Shown one piece after another: positions 32,072 to 39,675 of a stretch of 53,408 nt of DNA. Both the position numbers and the translations under genes were made by a program. The notes beneath the pieces are model-generated. The model was not told the DNA's origin. It saw only the letters and a program-made list of their open reading frames with translations, and ran no database searches. Every line of letters starts with the position of its first letter. Within the stretch, counting starts at the first letter, position 1. The stretch is from NCBI GenBank assembly GCA_041674525.1, contig JBAYVN010000008.1, positions 1-53,408 on the forward strand, read 5' to 3'. The DNA comes from SHYQ01 sp041674525. Its GTDB lineage: Bacteria; Chloroflexota; Dehalococcoidia; UBA2979.

Positions 32072-33097
32072 ATGACGCCGCTCCCGCTCGCCGTCCGGTT
32101 CCTCCTCGACGCGCAGGACGCCTTCCTGCAGGCCGCGGACCACATCCCCGCTCCGGGCCGGGGCGGCCCGCTCGGGCGCCTGAACTCCGCCGGGTGGGTG
32201 ATCGCCCATCTAGCGTCGTCCCATGACCTCTGGACGAACGTGCTCGTCGCCGGTCGCGACCGCGATCCGTGGGCGGCACGCTGGCACGAGGCACAGACCG
32301 CCGCGACCCTCGCGCGCCCGCTCCCCACGCCGTTCGACGAGGCCCGCGACGCCTGCCGCGCCATCGCCGGGCGTGCGGCGGAGGCGGTGCAGTCTCTCGA
32401 CGGCGCGGCGCTGCAACGCGAGGTCGCGACGCCGCGCGGGACGGTCGCGGCGGGCTACCTCGTCGCACGCGCGGCAGGGCACCTGCTGGCGCACGCGGGC
32501 GAGCTTGCCGTCATCGGCGCGCTGGTGACGGCCCCGCCCCTCGACCTCCCCGGCTCGCTCCCCAGGCTCGACGAGGTACCTGCGGAGTCCGCGGAGGCAG
32601 ACGACCCGGACCGTCCGCCACTCGTGGTGCGGCTGCTCCTTGACGCCCAGTCTGAGGTCCGGCGGGTGGTGGACGCCATGCCCGCGCCGGCGGCCTCGGG
32701 CGCGATCGCGCGCATCCTCCCTGGGGCCGTGACGATCGCCGAGGTGGCGAACCACGAGCACCGCACGTGGTGCGTCGCCGCGCACGGCCTCGCGCCGGAC
32801 GCGTGGCCCGGGGCAGCGATCCTGCGGGGATCCGGGGACGGCAACCTCCCTCCGTTCGAGGAGGCCAGCGCGGCGTACGCGCGTGCCATAGAGGGCTCCG
32901 CGCCGTACCTCGAAGCCCTGCGCGCCGCGGACCTGCCGCGCCAGCTCGGCGGCTCGACCGTCGGCGCCGCGGTGGTGCGAAGCACAGCGCTGCTCTTCGC
33001 GCGCGCCGGTGAGCTGAACGCGCTCGCGTCGCTCTTCGAGGCCCCGGACCTCGCGTTGCCGGGCATGCTGGCGCGCACCGCCGGAGGCGCGCGATGA
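32072..33097 (+). CDS. Tandem DinB-like domain protein
   Basis: 341 aa built of two related four-helix halves (about 1-165 and 185-330). Each has a His-containing helix: GWVIAHLASSHDLWTN in the first, AEVANHEHRTWC in the second, plus a second His/acidic region (GHLLAHAGELAV; LFARAGELNAL, where the His is lost). This is the DinB/YfiT-like metalloenzyme fold, often thiol-dependent transferases or stress proteins. It is internally duplicated, with the second half more degenerate. Overlaps the DUF488 gene (ATGA). Confidence 0.75.
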   Translation: MTPLPLAVRFLLDAQDAFLQAADHIPAPGRGGPLGRLNSAGWVIAHLASSHDLWTNVLVAGRDRDPWAARWHEAQTAATLARPLPTPFDEARDACRAIAGRAAEAVQSLDGAALQREVATPRGTVAAGYLVARAAGHLLAHAGELAVIGALVTAPPLDLPGSLPRLDEVPAESAEADDPDRPPLVVRLLLDAQSEVRRVVDAMPAPAASGAIARILPGAVTIAEVANHEHRTWCVAAHGLAPDAWPGAAILRGSGDGNLPPFEEASAAYARAIEGSAPYLEALRAADLPRQLGGSTVGAAVVRSTALLFARAGELNALASLFEAPDLALPGMLARTAGGAR

Positions 33098-33501
33098 CGT
33101 CGGCGCCGCCGATCCAGCTCGGCTCCGTCTTCGCCCCGCCGGAGGCGGTCTCGCGGCTGCTGGTCAGCCGTCACTGGCCGCGGTCCGTCGCGCGGGGCGC
33201 CATCGACCAGTGGGAGCCGCAGCTGGCTCCCGCGCCCGACCTCGTCGACGCCCTCGCGAACGGCGCGATCGACCGCGACGCGTTCGCCGCCGCGTACCGC
33301 GCGCAGCTGCTGGCGCGCCCGAACCTCCTCGACTGGGCGGCGCGCATGGCCGCCGGCACCGGCGTGGCGCTGCTCTGCGAGGGGTACCCGCTGGACGGCG
33401 CACCGCTCGGCGCACGGGCCGAGGCCACTCCGGCTGCCGGTCCCGCGGGCGGCTGCCACTGCGACGTGCTCGCCGCGCTGCTGCGCGAGCGGATCGGCTA
33501 G
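33094..33501 (+). CDS. DUF488 family protein
   Basis: 135 aa. SRHWPRSVARGAIDQWEPQLAPAPDLVDAL matches the conserved R-x-WPRG...W...LAPS region of DUF488 (given here as positions 25-54), then Y-R-A-Q-L and a C-terminal CHCDVLAALL. DUF488 is a small domain of unknown function often next to DNA repair or stress genes. The central strand is LLCEG, where many homologues have LLYA. Translationally coupled to the DinB-like gene. Confidence 0.7.
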   Translation: MTSAPPIQLGSVFAPPEAVSRLLVSRHWPRSVARGAIDQWEPQLAPAPDLVDALANGAIDRDAFAAAYRAQLLARPNLLDWAARMAAGTGVALLCEGYPLDGAPLGARAEATPAAGPAGGCHCDVLAALLRERIG

Positions 33502-33503
33502 CG

Positions 33504-34253
33504 ATGCCGCCGCGGGCGCGCGCTGCGAGCGCGACGCCTCGCGCCGATCGCGCGCTGATCGAGGCGGTGCGCGCCGGGCTCCGCGCCGCCGCGGACCCCG
33601 CGAAGGCGCCCCGGATGCAGGCGTACATGAAGTCCGAGATGCCGTACTTCGGCGTCGGCAGCCCGGAACAGGCGCGCCTGTTCGGCGCGGTCTTCCCCGC
33701 CCATCGCCTGCCGGACTTCGAGGCGTGGCGGGACACGCTGCTGGCGCTCTGGCGGGAGGCGGCCCACCGCGAGGAGCGTTACGCCGCGCTCGACCTGGCA
33801 GGCCGGCGCGCCTACGCCGCATACCTGACGCGCGACGCGCTGCCGGTATTCGAGGAGTTCATCGTCACGGGCGCGTGGTGGGACTACGTGGACGAGACGG
33901 CGCACCTCGTGGGCGAGGTGCTGCGCGGCGACCGCGTGTGGATGTCGCGCGAGATGCGCGCGTGGAGCCGCGACGCCGATCCGTGGAAGCGGCGCGTGTC
34001 GATCATCTGCCAGCTGCGCTTCCGCGACGCGACCGACCTCGATCTGCTGTACACGTGCATCGAGGCCAACCTCGACGATCGTGCGTTCTTCATCCGCAAG
34101 GCCATCGGCTGGGCGCTGCGGCAGTACGCGTGGGTGGACCCGGACGAGGTGGTGCGCTTCGTCACCGCGCACGCGGATCGCCTGAGTCCCCTGAGCAAGC
34201 GCGAGGCGCTGAAGAACATCCTGAAGTCAGGCGCGATCGCAGCAGTCCCCTGA
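33504..34253 (+). CDS. DNA alkylation repair protein (AlkD-like glycosylase)
   Basis: 249 aa, all helical HEAT-like repeats. The motif MQAYMKSEMPYFGVGSPE near residues 38-55 and the later region NLDDRAFFIRKAIGWALRQYA are typical of AlkD, which excises N3- and N7-alkylated purines. A single base separates it from the upstream stop, so it closes a DinB-DUF488-AlkD operon. Confidence 0.9.
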   Translation: MPPRARAASATPRADRALIEAVRAGLRAAADPAKAPRMQAYMKSEMPYFGVGSPEQARLFGAVFPAHRLPDFEAWRDTLLALWREAAHREERYAALDLAGRRAYAAYLTRDALPVFEEFIVTGAWWDYVDETAHLVGEVLRGDRVWMSREMRAWSRDADPWKRRVSIICQLRFRDATDLDLLYTCIEANLDDRAFFIRKAIGWALRQYAWVDPDEVVRFVTAHADRLSPLSKREALKNILKSGAIAAVP

Positions 34254-34309
34254 GTCGGTCCCCTGAGGCGAGGAGGGAGCGCGGCGGAGAATCGCCGTGC
34301 CGGACCTCG

Positions 34310-35143
34310 CTAGACCTCGCGGACGACTATGCCGCCCGGCGACCACCGCCACGTGCGGAACTGCACGCGCTTCAGCCCCGCCAGCTTCGCGTAATCCCGG
34401 GCCTGCGCGAGGAGACCGGCGGGGACATAGATGTACAGCTCCCGGCTGCGGTCCTGGAGGCGCGCCCACACGTACTTCGCCTGCTCGGGTGTGACCGTCT
34501 CGCGCGATTCCACCTGGGCGATCGCCACGGGGACGTTGCCCCGGCCGGCCACAGCCACGATGTCTGGGAACACGCGCTCCCGGGTCCCCGGCTCTTCGAT
34601 CGCCAGCTTCGGCTCGGGGAGGTTCACGTACGTGCGGAGGTCCGGGTTCTCGGCGTTCGGGAAGGCGAAGCGCTGGCGCGCGATCGCCTCCACCGTCTCC
34701 GCCAGGTGGTACCGCCGCGACTCCTCGCTGCGCCGCCACTCGGGCGTCGGAGCGCGCCACGTGTCGACCGGGCGCGGCTGCCGCGCGGCGAACGAGGCGA
34801 GATCGGATCCCTGCGTGGCGAGGAAGATCACGAACAGCACGATCTCGACGGGGATGAGCACCAGCGCCGTCAGTCCCACCTCGATGTAGTGCGGGCCCTC
34901 GCCCGCCATCAGGGAGCCGAGCGGATTCGCGAGGCGCAGCACCGCGGGGCCGGGCAGCAGGAACATGAGCGTGTAGCAGAGGGCGAACGCCGCGAGCGCG
35001 ACGAAGCTCGCCGGGGACGGCGGACGGTACGCGGAGACTCCCGGGCGTGCGGGCTCCCTGGCGGGGACCTGAGCGGCGCGCGGGGGGGCATCGCCTCGCT
35101 CGACGCTGCCAGAGGCGCTCTTGGAGGCGTTGTCAGAGGCCAC
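34310..35143 (-). CDS. Membrane protein with PD-(D/E)xK-like cytosolic domain
   Basis: 277 aa from a GTG with AAGG 8 nt upstream. A disordered N-terminus (1-45) precedes two membrane helices (about 48-72 and 86-108). The C-terminal 160 residues have the strand order of a nuclease-like fold: VFPDIVAVAG, then AIAQVESRETVTPEQAKYVW, and ELYIYVPAGLLAQARDYAKLAGL. The usual (D/E)xK lysine is absent (ESR), so catalysis is doubtful. No family assigned. Confidence 0.65.
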   Translation of the reverse strand: MASDNASKSASGSVERGDAPPRAAQVPAREPARPGVSAYRPPSPASFVALAAFALCYTLMFLLPGPAVLRLANPLGSLMAGEGPHYIEVGLTALVLIPVEIVLFVIFLATQGSDLASFAARQPRPVDTWRAPTPEWRRSEESRRYHLAETVEAIARQRFAFPNAENPDLRTYVNLPEPKLAIEEPGTRERVFPDIVAVAGRGNVPVAIAQVESRETVTPEQAKYVWARLQDRSRELYIYVPAGLLAQARDYAKLAGLKRVQFRTWRWSPGGIVVREV

Positions 35144-35319
35144 TCGAACACCTTCCCGATCGGCACAGCAGCGCAGTGTGCGGTCGCGGCGATCCTACCG
35201 GTGCCCACCGGCGCCGTCTACGCAGCCCAGGTGCGATCGCCCCACTCGGTGAGGGTCGCGGCGTCCCTCTGCAGGCTCGATCATGCGCAGAGGGGATGCA
35301 CTGCCGTACGCTGTGGCCT

Positions 35320-35409
35320 GGAGGGGTGCCGGAGCGGTCGAACGGAACCGTCTTGAAAACGGTCGTCTTCGCGAGAGGACCGTGGGTTCGAATCCCACCC
35401 CCTCCGCCA
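35320..35409 (+). tRNA. tRNA-Ser (anticodon UGA)
   Basis: 90 nt including encoded CCA. Acceptor GGAGGGG/CCCCTCC with discriminator G; anticodon stem-loop CCGT-CTTGAAA-ACGG gives TGA (UGA); long variable arm; T-arm TGGGTTCGAATCCCA. Reads UCN codons, chiefly UCA. A TACGCT hexamer 8 nt upstream is the likely -10. Confidence 0.93.
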
Positions 35410-35520
35410 CCCGCAGAACGGCTCCGAGGACGGGGATTACGTCTCCGGGGACTGCTGGAACGGGCAGGCCCCGCCGACAATCAGGGCACTGCCACACACG
35501 GATGTGGGTGGCACGCGCCC

Positions 35521-35540
35521 CTGTGAACGTCTGTGAACGG
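35521..35540. repeat. 10-bp tandem duplication before the HDOD gene
   Basis: CTGTGAACGT at 35521-35530 followed by CTGTGAACGG at 35531-35540, ending 8 nt before the HDOD start codon. Could be a slippage product or a paired regulator half-site. Confidence 0.5.
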
Positions 35541-35548
35541 CGGCTCCG

Positions 35549-36406
35549 GTGGTCGAACCGAATCCGGAACTCGATCTGCTCGTCAACGAGATCGCCGAGT
35601 TGCGCCCGCTGCCGGTGGTGGCGTTGCGCGTGCTCGAGCTCGCCGAGGGCGACCGCTTCTCTGCGCACGAGCTTGCTCAGACGGTCTCCGCGGACCAGGC
35701 GCTGACGGCGAAGATCCTCCGCCTGTCCAACTCCGCGTACTACGGCTTCCCCCGCCGCATCACCACCGTCCGTGACGCCGTGGTGCTCCTGGGCTTCCGC
35801 GCCGTGCGCTCCGCAACCCTTGCCTCGTGCGTGATCGATGCGCTCCCGGGCGGCACGGTCATGGACCCGGTGCAGGCGTGGCGATTCTCCGTCAGCGTCG
35901 GCATGCTCGCCGAGGTGCTGTCACGCGCCACCCGTGAGCACACAGACGAGGCGTTCACCGCCGGCGTGCTCCACAACATCGGCCGCCTCGCCATGGACCA
36001 GCACCGCCCGGACCAGCTCCGCCAGTGCATCGAGGTGGCGCGAGCGCGCGGCTGGACCGTCCCGCAGGCGGAGCGGCAGGTCCTCGGCTTCACGGACGCC
36101 GAGGTCGGTGGCGCACTCGCGTTGCACTGGAACTTCCCGCCGGCCCTCGCCGACGCGGTCGCCAGACATAACCTCAACGTCGACGACCTCCCGGATCCGA
36201 GGAGTCTCGCCGCATTCGTGATCCGCGCGCGCCTCTTCGCACGCGCCTCCGGGCTCACGGACGGGGTCGAGACACCGTCGATCGAGACGCCCGCCGCCGA
36301 GTGGGGGGTGCCGCCGCTCTCGCGCTCACTCGCGCAGACGGGGGGCATCGCCGGGATCGCGGAGCGCGTCGCCGCCTTCGTCGAGAGCGCCGTCGCCCGC
36401 GCGTAG
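35549..36406 (+). CDS. HDOD domain protein
   Basis: 285 aa from a GTG. The HDOD domain (about 10-205) shows ELRPLPVVALRVLELA, DQALTAKILRLSNSAYYG and DAVVLLGFRAVR. At the HD position it reads LHNIG (His-Asn), so, as usual in this family, phosphodiesterase activity is not expected. HDOD proteins act in signalling, often with c-di-GMP or chemotaxis systems. No other domain is attached; the C-terminal 60 residues are Pro/Ala-rich. Confidence 0.87.
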   Translation: MVEPNPELDLLVNEIAELRPLPVVALRVLELAEGDRFSAHELAQTVSADQALTAKILRLSNSAYYGFPRRITTVRDAVVLLGFRAVRSATLASCVIDALPGGTVMDPVQAWRFSVSVGMLAEVLSRATREHTDEAFTAGVLHNIGRLAMDQHRPDQLRQCIEVARARGWTVPQAERQVLGFTDAEVGGALALHWNFPPALADAVARHNLNVDDLPDPRSLAAFVIRARLFARASGLTDGVETPSIETPAAEWGVPPLSRSLAQTGGIAGIAERVAAFVESAVARA

Positions 36407-36454
36407 TCCGCGGCTCGTGGGCTCCACGCATCTCGCCCCAACGGAGCAGAGTGC

Positions 36455-36486
36455 TAGTATCGCGAGCGGGCCGCCGACGGCGGCCC
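36455..36486 (+). promoter_or_regulatory. -10 element and leader hairpin of sucCD
   Basis: TAGTAT at 36455-36460 is a good -10 candidate; no convincing -35. Just downstream GGGCCGCC-GAC-GGCGGCCC (36468-36486) is a perfect 8-bp stem with a 3-nt loop near the predicted 5' end of the transcript. It lacks a U-tract and may protect the 5' end. Confidence 0.45.
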
Positions 36487-36544
36487 CTCTTACGTCAACG
36501 TATGGCCGCTGTGCGGCCTCAGGCGAGGCGGGATTCGAGGCGTC

Positions 36545-37717
36545 ATGAAGTTGCATGAGTACCAGGCGAAGGAGCTGCTGGCTCACTTCGGCGTGCCGGT
36601 GCCGAAGGGCCGCGTCGCGCGCACGCCGGAGGAGGCCGAGGCGATCACCCGCGAGCTGGGTGGGAGCGCGGTGATCAAGGCGCAGGCCCACACGGGCGCG
36701 CGCGGCCGGGCGGGCGGCGTGAAGGTGGCCCGCAGCCCCGAGGAGGCGAAGCAGCACGCGCAGGCGATCCTGGGCATGCAGCTGGTGACCCACCAGACCG
36801 GGCCGCAGGGCCTGCCCGTCTCCGCCGTCCTGGTCGAGGAGCTCGTGGACATCGCACGGGAGATCTACCTCTCCGTCGCCATCGACAACACGCCCGGCAT
36901 GCCGGTGATCATCGCCTCGGCACAGGGCGGCATGGACATCGAGGAAGTGGCGGCGACTAGTCCGGAGGCGATCCACAAGCAGCACGTGGACCCCGCCTGC
37001 GGCTTCCAGCCCTTCCAGGGCCGCTCGCTGGCCTTTGCCGTTGGCCTGGACGGCGACCTCCTGAACCCGGCCACCGCGCTCATCGGCAACCTCGTCAGGG
37101 CGTTCGAGGCCAGCGACGGGTCAATCGCGGAGATCAACCCGGTGGTCGTGACCGCGGACGGGCGGCTGCTCGCCGCCGACGCGAAGTTCTCGATCGATGA
37201 CAACGCAGACTTCCGCCAGAAGACGCTCGGAGCGCAGCGCGACCGCTCGCAGGAGGCGGAGCTGGAGCTCGTGGCGCACGACGCGGGCATCCAGAACTAC
37301 GTGGCGCTGGATGGCAACATCGGCTGCCTCGTGAACGGCGCGGGGCTGGCGATGGCGACGATGGACGCCATCAAGTTCGCGGGCGGCGAGCCGGCGAACT
37401 TCCTGGACATCGGCACGGCGAACAACCCCGAGGCGATCGTCGCGGCGCTGCGACTGATCGGATCGGACCCGAGCGTGAAGGCCGTGCTGGTCAACATCTT
37501 CGGCGGCCTCGCGCGGACGGACGTGATCGCCGAGGGCGTCGTGCTCGCGAAGCAGCAGGGGCTCATCCCCCAGCCCACCGTGGTCCGCCTCGCCGGCACG
37601 GGCGTCGACCTGGGGATGAAGATCCTCGACGACGCGACCCACATCGATGTCATTCGCGCCGACGGGTTCGCGGAGGCGGCCCGCAAGGCCGTGGCCGCCG
37701 TCCGCGGCGAGCAGTAG
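36545..37717 (+). CDS. sucC: Succinate-CoA ligase, beta subunit
   Basis: Forms succinyl-CoA synthetase with SucD in the TCA cycle. 390 aa. MKLHEYQAKELLAHFGVPVP starts an ATP-grasp domain (about 1-230); the CoA-ligase domain has GNIGCLVNGAGLAMATMD and NIFGGLARTDVIAEGV. GAGG precedes the ATG. The sucD gene follows after 10 nt. Confidence 0.97.
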   Translation: MKLHEYQAKELLAHFGVPVPKGRVARTPEEAEAITRELGGSAVIKAQAHTGARGRAGGVKVARSPEEAKQHAQAILGMQLVTHQTGPQGLPVSAVLVEELVDIAREIYLSVAIDNTPGMPVIIASAQGGMDIEEVAATSPEAIHKQHVDPACGFQPFQGRSLAFAVGLDGDLLNPATALIGNLVRAFEASDGSIAEINPVVVTADGRLLAADAKFSIDDNADFRQKTLGAQRDRSQEAELELVAHDAGIQNYVALDGNIGCLVNGAGLAMATMDAIKFAGGEPANFLDIGTANNPEAIVAALRLIGSDPSVKAVLVNIFGGLARTDVIAEGVVLAKQQGLIPQPTVVRLAGTGVDLGMKILDDATHIDVIRADGFAEAARKAVAAVRGEQ

Positions 37718-37727
37718 GGGGCGCACG

Positions 37728-38609
37728 ATGGCCGTACTGATGAATCGAGACAGCCGCGTGCTCATCCAGGGCTTCGGCGGCGCCGGCCAGCGCGAGGCGA
37801 AGACGAGCCTCGCGTTCGGGACGCAGGTGGTGGCCGGCGTGACGCCGGGCCGCGGCGGCCAGGTCATCGAGGGCGTCCCGATCTACAACACCGTGGAGGA
37901 GGCCGCGGCGAAGCACCAGGCCAACGTCTCGCTGGTCTTCGTTCCCGCGCCCTTCGCGGCCGACGCCATCCTCGAGGCCGAGCGCGCCGGGATGCCGCTG
38001 ATCATCTGCATCACGGAGGGCGTGCCCGTGCTGGACATGGTGCGCGTGAAGCGCGTCATGAAGGGCTCCCGGTCGCGCCTGATCGGCCCCAACTGCCCGG
38101 GCGTGATCTCCGTGGCGGAGAAGGCGCGCGCCGGCATCATGCCGGTGGACGTGTACATCCCCGGCAACGTGGGCGTGATCTCCCGCTCCGGCACGCTGGT
38201 GTACGAGGCTGTGGATCAGCTGACCCGCCTGGGCATCGGCCAGTCGGGATCCATCGGCGTCGGCGGCGACCCGATCATCGGCACCTCGCAGCGCGACGCG
38301 CTCGAGCTGTTCGAGGCCGACCCGGACACCGCCGCCGTGGTGCTCATCGGTGAGATCGGCGGCACCGCCGAGCAGGAGGCCGCCGACTTCATCCGCACGA
38401 TGAAGAAGCCGGTGGTCGCGTTCATCGCCGGCGCGACCGCACCTCCCGGCCGTCGCATGGGCCACGCCGGCGCGATCATCGCGGGCGCCGCAGGCACGGC
38501 ATCCGCGAAGCAGCAGGCGCTCCGTGAGGCCGGCGCCACCGTGGTGGAGAACCCGGGCGACATCGGCACCGCGATGCAGGCCGCACTCAAGGCGCACGGC
38601 CTGGCCTAG
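37728..38609 (+). CDS. sucD: Succinate-CoA ligase, alpha subunit
   Basis: 293 aa. The CoA-binding Rossmann domain begins RVLIQGFGGAGQREAK; the phosphohistidine is His246 in RRMGHAGAIIAG. The unusual GFGGAGQ replaces the more common GxTGxxG. Closes the sucCD operon, followed by a strong hairpin terminator. Confidence 0.96.
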   Translation: MAVLMNRDSRVLIQGFGGAGQREAKTSLAFGTQVVAGVTPGRGGQVIEGVPIYNTVEEAAAKHQANVSLVFVPAPFAADAILEAERAGMPLIICITEGVPVLDMVRVKRVMKGSRSRLIGPNCPGVISVAEKARAGIMPVDVYIPGNVGVISRSGTLVYEAVDQLTRLGIGQSGSIGVGGDPIIGTSQRDALELFEADPDTAAVVLIGEIGGTAEQEAADFIRTMKKPVVAFIAGATAPPGRRMGHAGAIIAGAAGTASAKQQALREAGATVVENPGDIGTAMQAALKAHGLA

Positions 38610-38636
38610 CCCTCGAACGGCACGGTTGCAGAGCGA

Positions 38637-38671
38637 CAGGGGCGCCCTCACGGGCGCCCCTGTTGTGTGTG
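38637..38671 (+). terminator. Terminator of sucCD
   Basis: CAGGGGCGCCC (38637-38647), loop TCAC, GGGCGCCCCTG (38652-38662): a perfect 11-bp stem followed by TTGTGTGTG, 27 nt after the sucD stop. Confidence 0.75.
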
Positions 38672-38745
38672 AGCGTAGGCTGCGGATCTGTCTCCCGCAC
38701 GCAGGAGCAGTAGACTTACCGGACCGAGGAAGTGGACAGTCGAGT

Positions 38746-38913
38746 ATGACCATGTTGAGCCGATCGCTTCGAACGTCGCCTCGAAGTAGACGGGAGCCAC
38801 CGCGCGAGCCCACGATCACCCGCAAGGGCGGCTCAAACCCCAATCCGTCCACGCCCCAGCCGCCCCCGCGACCCGCGCCGCCCCCGGCCCGAGAGCCAAC
38901 GCGCCGGGACTGA
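38746..38913 (+). CDS. Possible 55-aa basic, Pro-rich protein
   Basis: Reads MTMLSRSLRTSPRSRREPPRE and ends in a run of Pro/Arg/Ala residues, with 6 nt to the next start codon. A TAGACT -10-like hexamer lies at 38711. No strong ribosome binding site, no recognised domain. The tight spacing to the DUF6338-like gene supports a real pair. It could otherwise be a leader-peptide-like or spurious frame. Confidence 0.4.
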   Translation: MTMLSRSLRTSPRSRREPPREPTITRKGGSNPNPSTPQPPPRPAPPPAREPTRRD

Positions 38914-38919
38914 GCACCG

Positions 38920-39657
38920 ATGCTCTCTGAGGTAAGCGCGCTCGCCAAAGACTTGGCAGCCGTTGCCACGTTCTTGCTGCCTGGGTTCTTGTGCCTAGCC
39001 CTGTTCGACCTCGCGAATCGGCGCATCGCGCGACAACGACCCGACCTGACCTGGATCCTCTGGTCACTGACAATCAGCCTGCTGATCGTCCCCCTGACCG
39101 CCAATGTCTTCGCACGCCTTGGCCGTTCCCACGACACTCTGGATCCGACGTTCTACCTAGCGACGATCGTGTTCGCGGCGGTGACGGGATATCTCGGCGG
39201 AAGATTGGCTGGAGCCGGATTCGGGCGCGGCTTTGCTCATTGGCTCGGTCTCGTCTTGCCGGTCTGGGTCTGGATCGAGGTGTTCGCCGAGGCCAGGTGG
39301 GTCATTGTCCATATGACTGATGGGACTCAGTTGTACGGCTTCCCGAGGCGCTTTACGGACGATCCGCGTGAAGCGACAAAGGAACTCTATCTGACGTTCC
39401 CGAGCGTTCTCACCAACACGGATTGCGGCGAAGAGTTCGTGGCGCTTGACCGCACCGAGGGCGTGCTCGTCGACTCCACCCGCATCGCGTACATCCAAGT
39501 AATCTCGCCCGCCGAGCCATCGACAGGTGGAGACGAGGGGAGACGCATTCATCCGCTGGTCGTTGCGGTGATGCTTATCGTGATCGTCGGGCTGTCCTTA
39601 GCAGTGCTAGGTGTACCCGCCGGCGAACGCAGTTTCCCCGGTGGCAGTGCGCGCTGA
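38920..39657 (+). CDS. DUF6338-like membrane protein
   Basis: 245 aa. TM1 (about 12-32) contains LLPGFLCLALFDL, TM2 about 46-66, TM3 about 79-99, TM4 about 104-122. A cytosolic beta-rich part (about 128-200) has WVIVHMTDGTQLYGFPRR and VLVDSTRIAYIQV, reminiscent of DUF6338. A last helix (213-232) ends the protein. Codon third positions are visibly less GC-rich than in sucCD or serS, suggesting acquisition. Function unknown. Confidence 0.65.
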   Translation: MLSEVSALAKDLAAVATFLLPGFLCLALFDLANRRIARQRPDLTWILWSLTISLLIVPLTANVFARLGRSHDTLDPTFYLATIVFAAVTGYLGGRLAGAGFGRGFAHWLGLVLPVWVWIEVFAEARWVIVHMTDGTQLYGFPRRFTDDPREATKELYLTFPSVLTNTDCGEEFVALDRTEGVLVDSTRIAYIQVISPAEPSTGGDEGRRIHPLVVAVMLIVIVGLSLAVLGVPAGERSFPGGSAR

Positions 39658-39670
39658 GACTCCTCAGCGC
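39651..39670. terminator. Bidirectional hairpin between DUF6338-like gene and serS
   Basis: GCGCTGAG-ACTC-CTCAGCGC, a perfect 8-bp stem with 4-nt loop, includes the stop codon of the rightward gene and lies 6 nt from the end of serS. Confidence 0.5.
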
Positions 39671-39675
39671 CGCCC

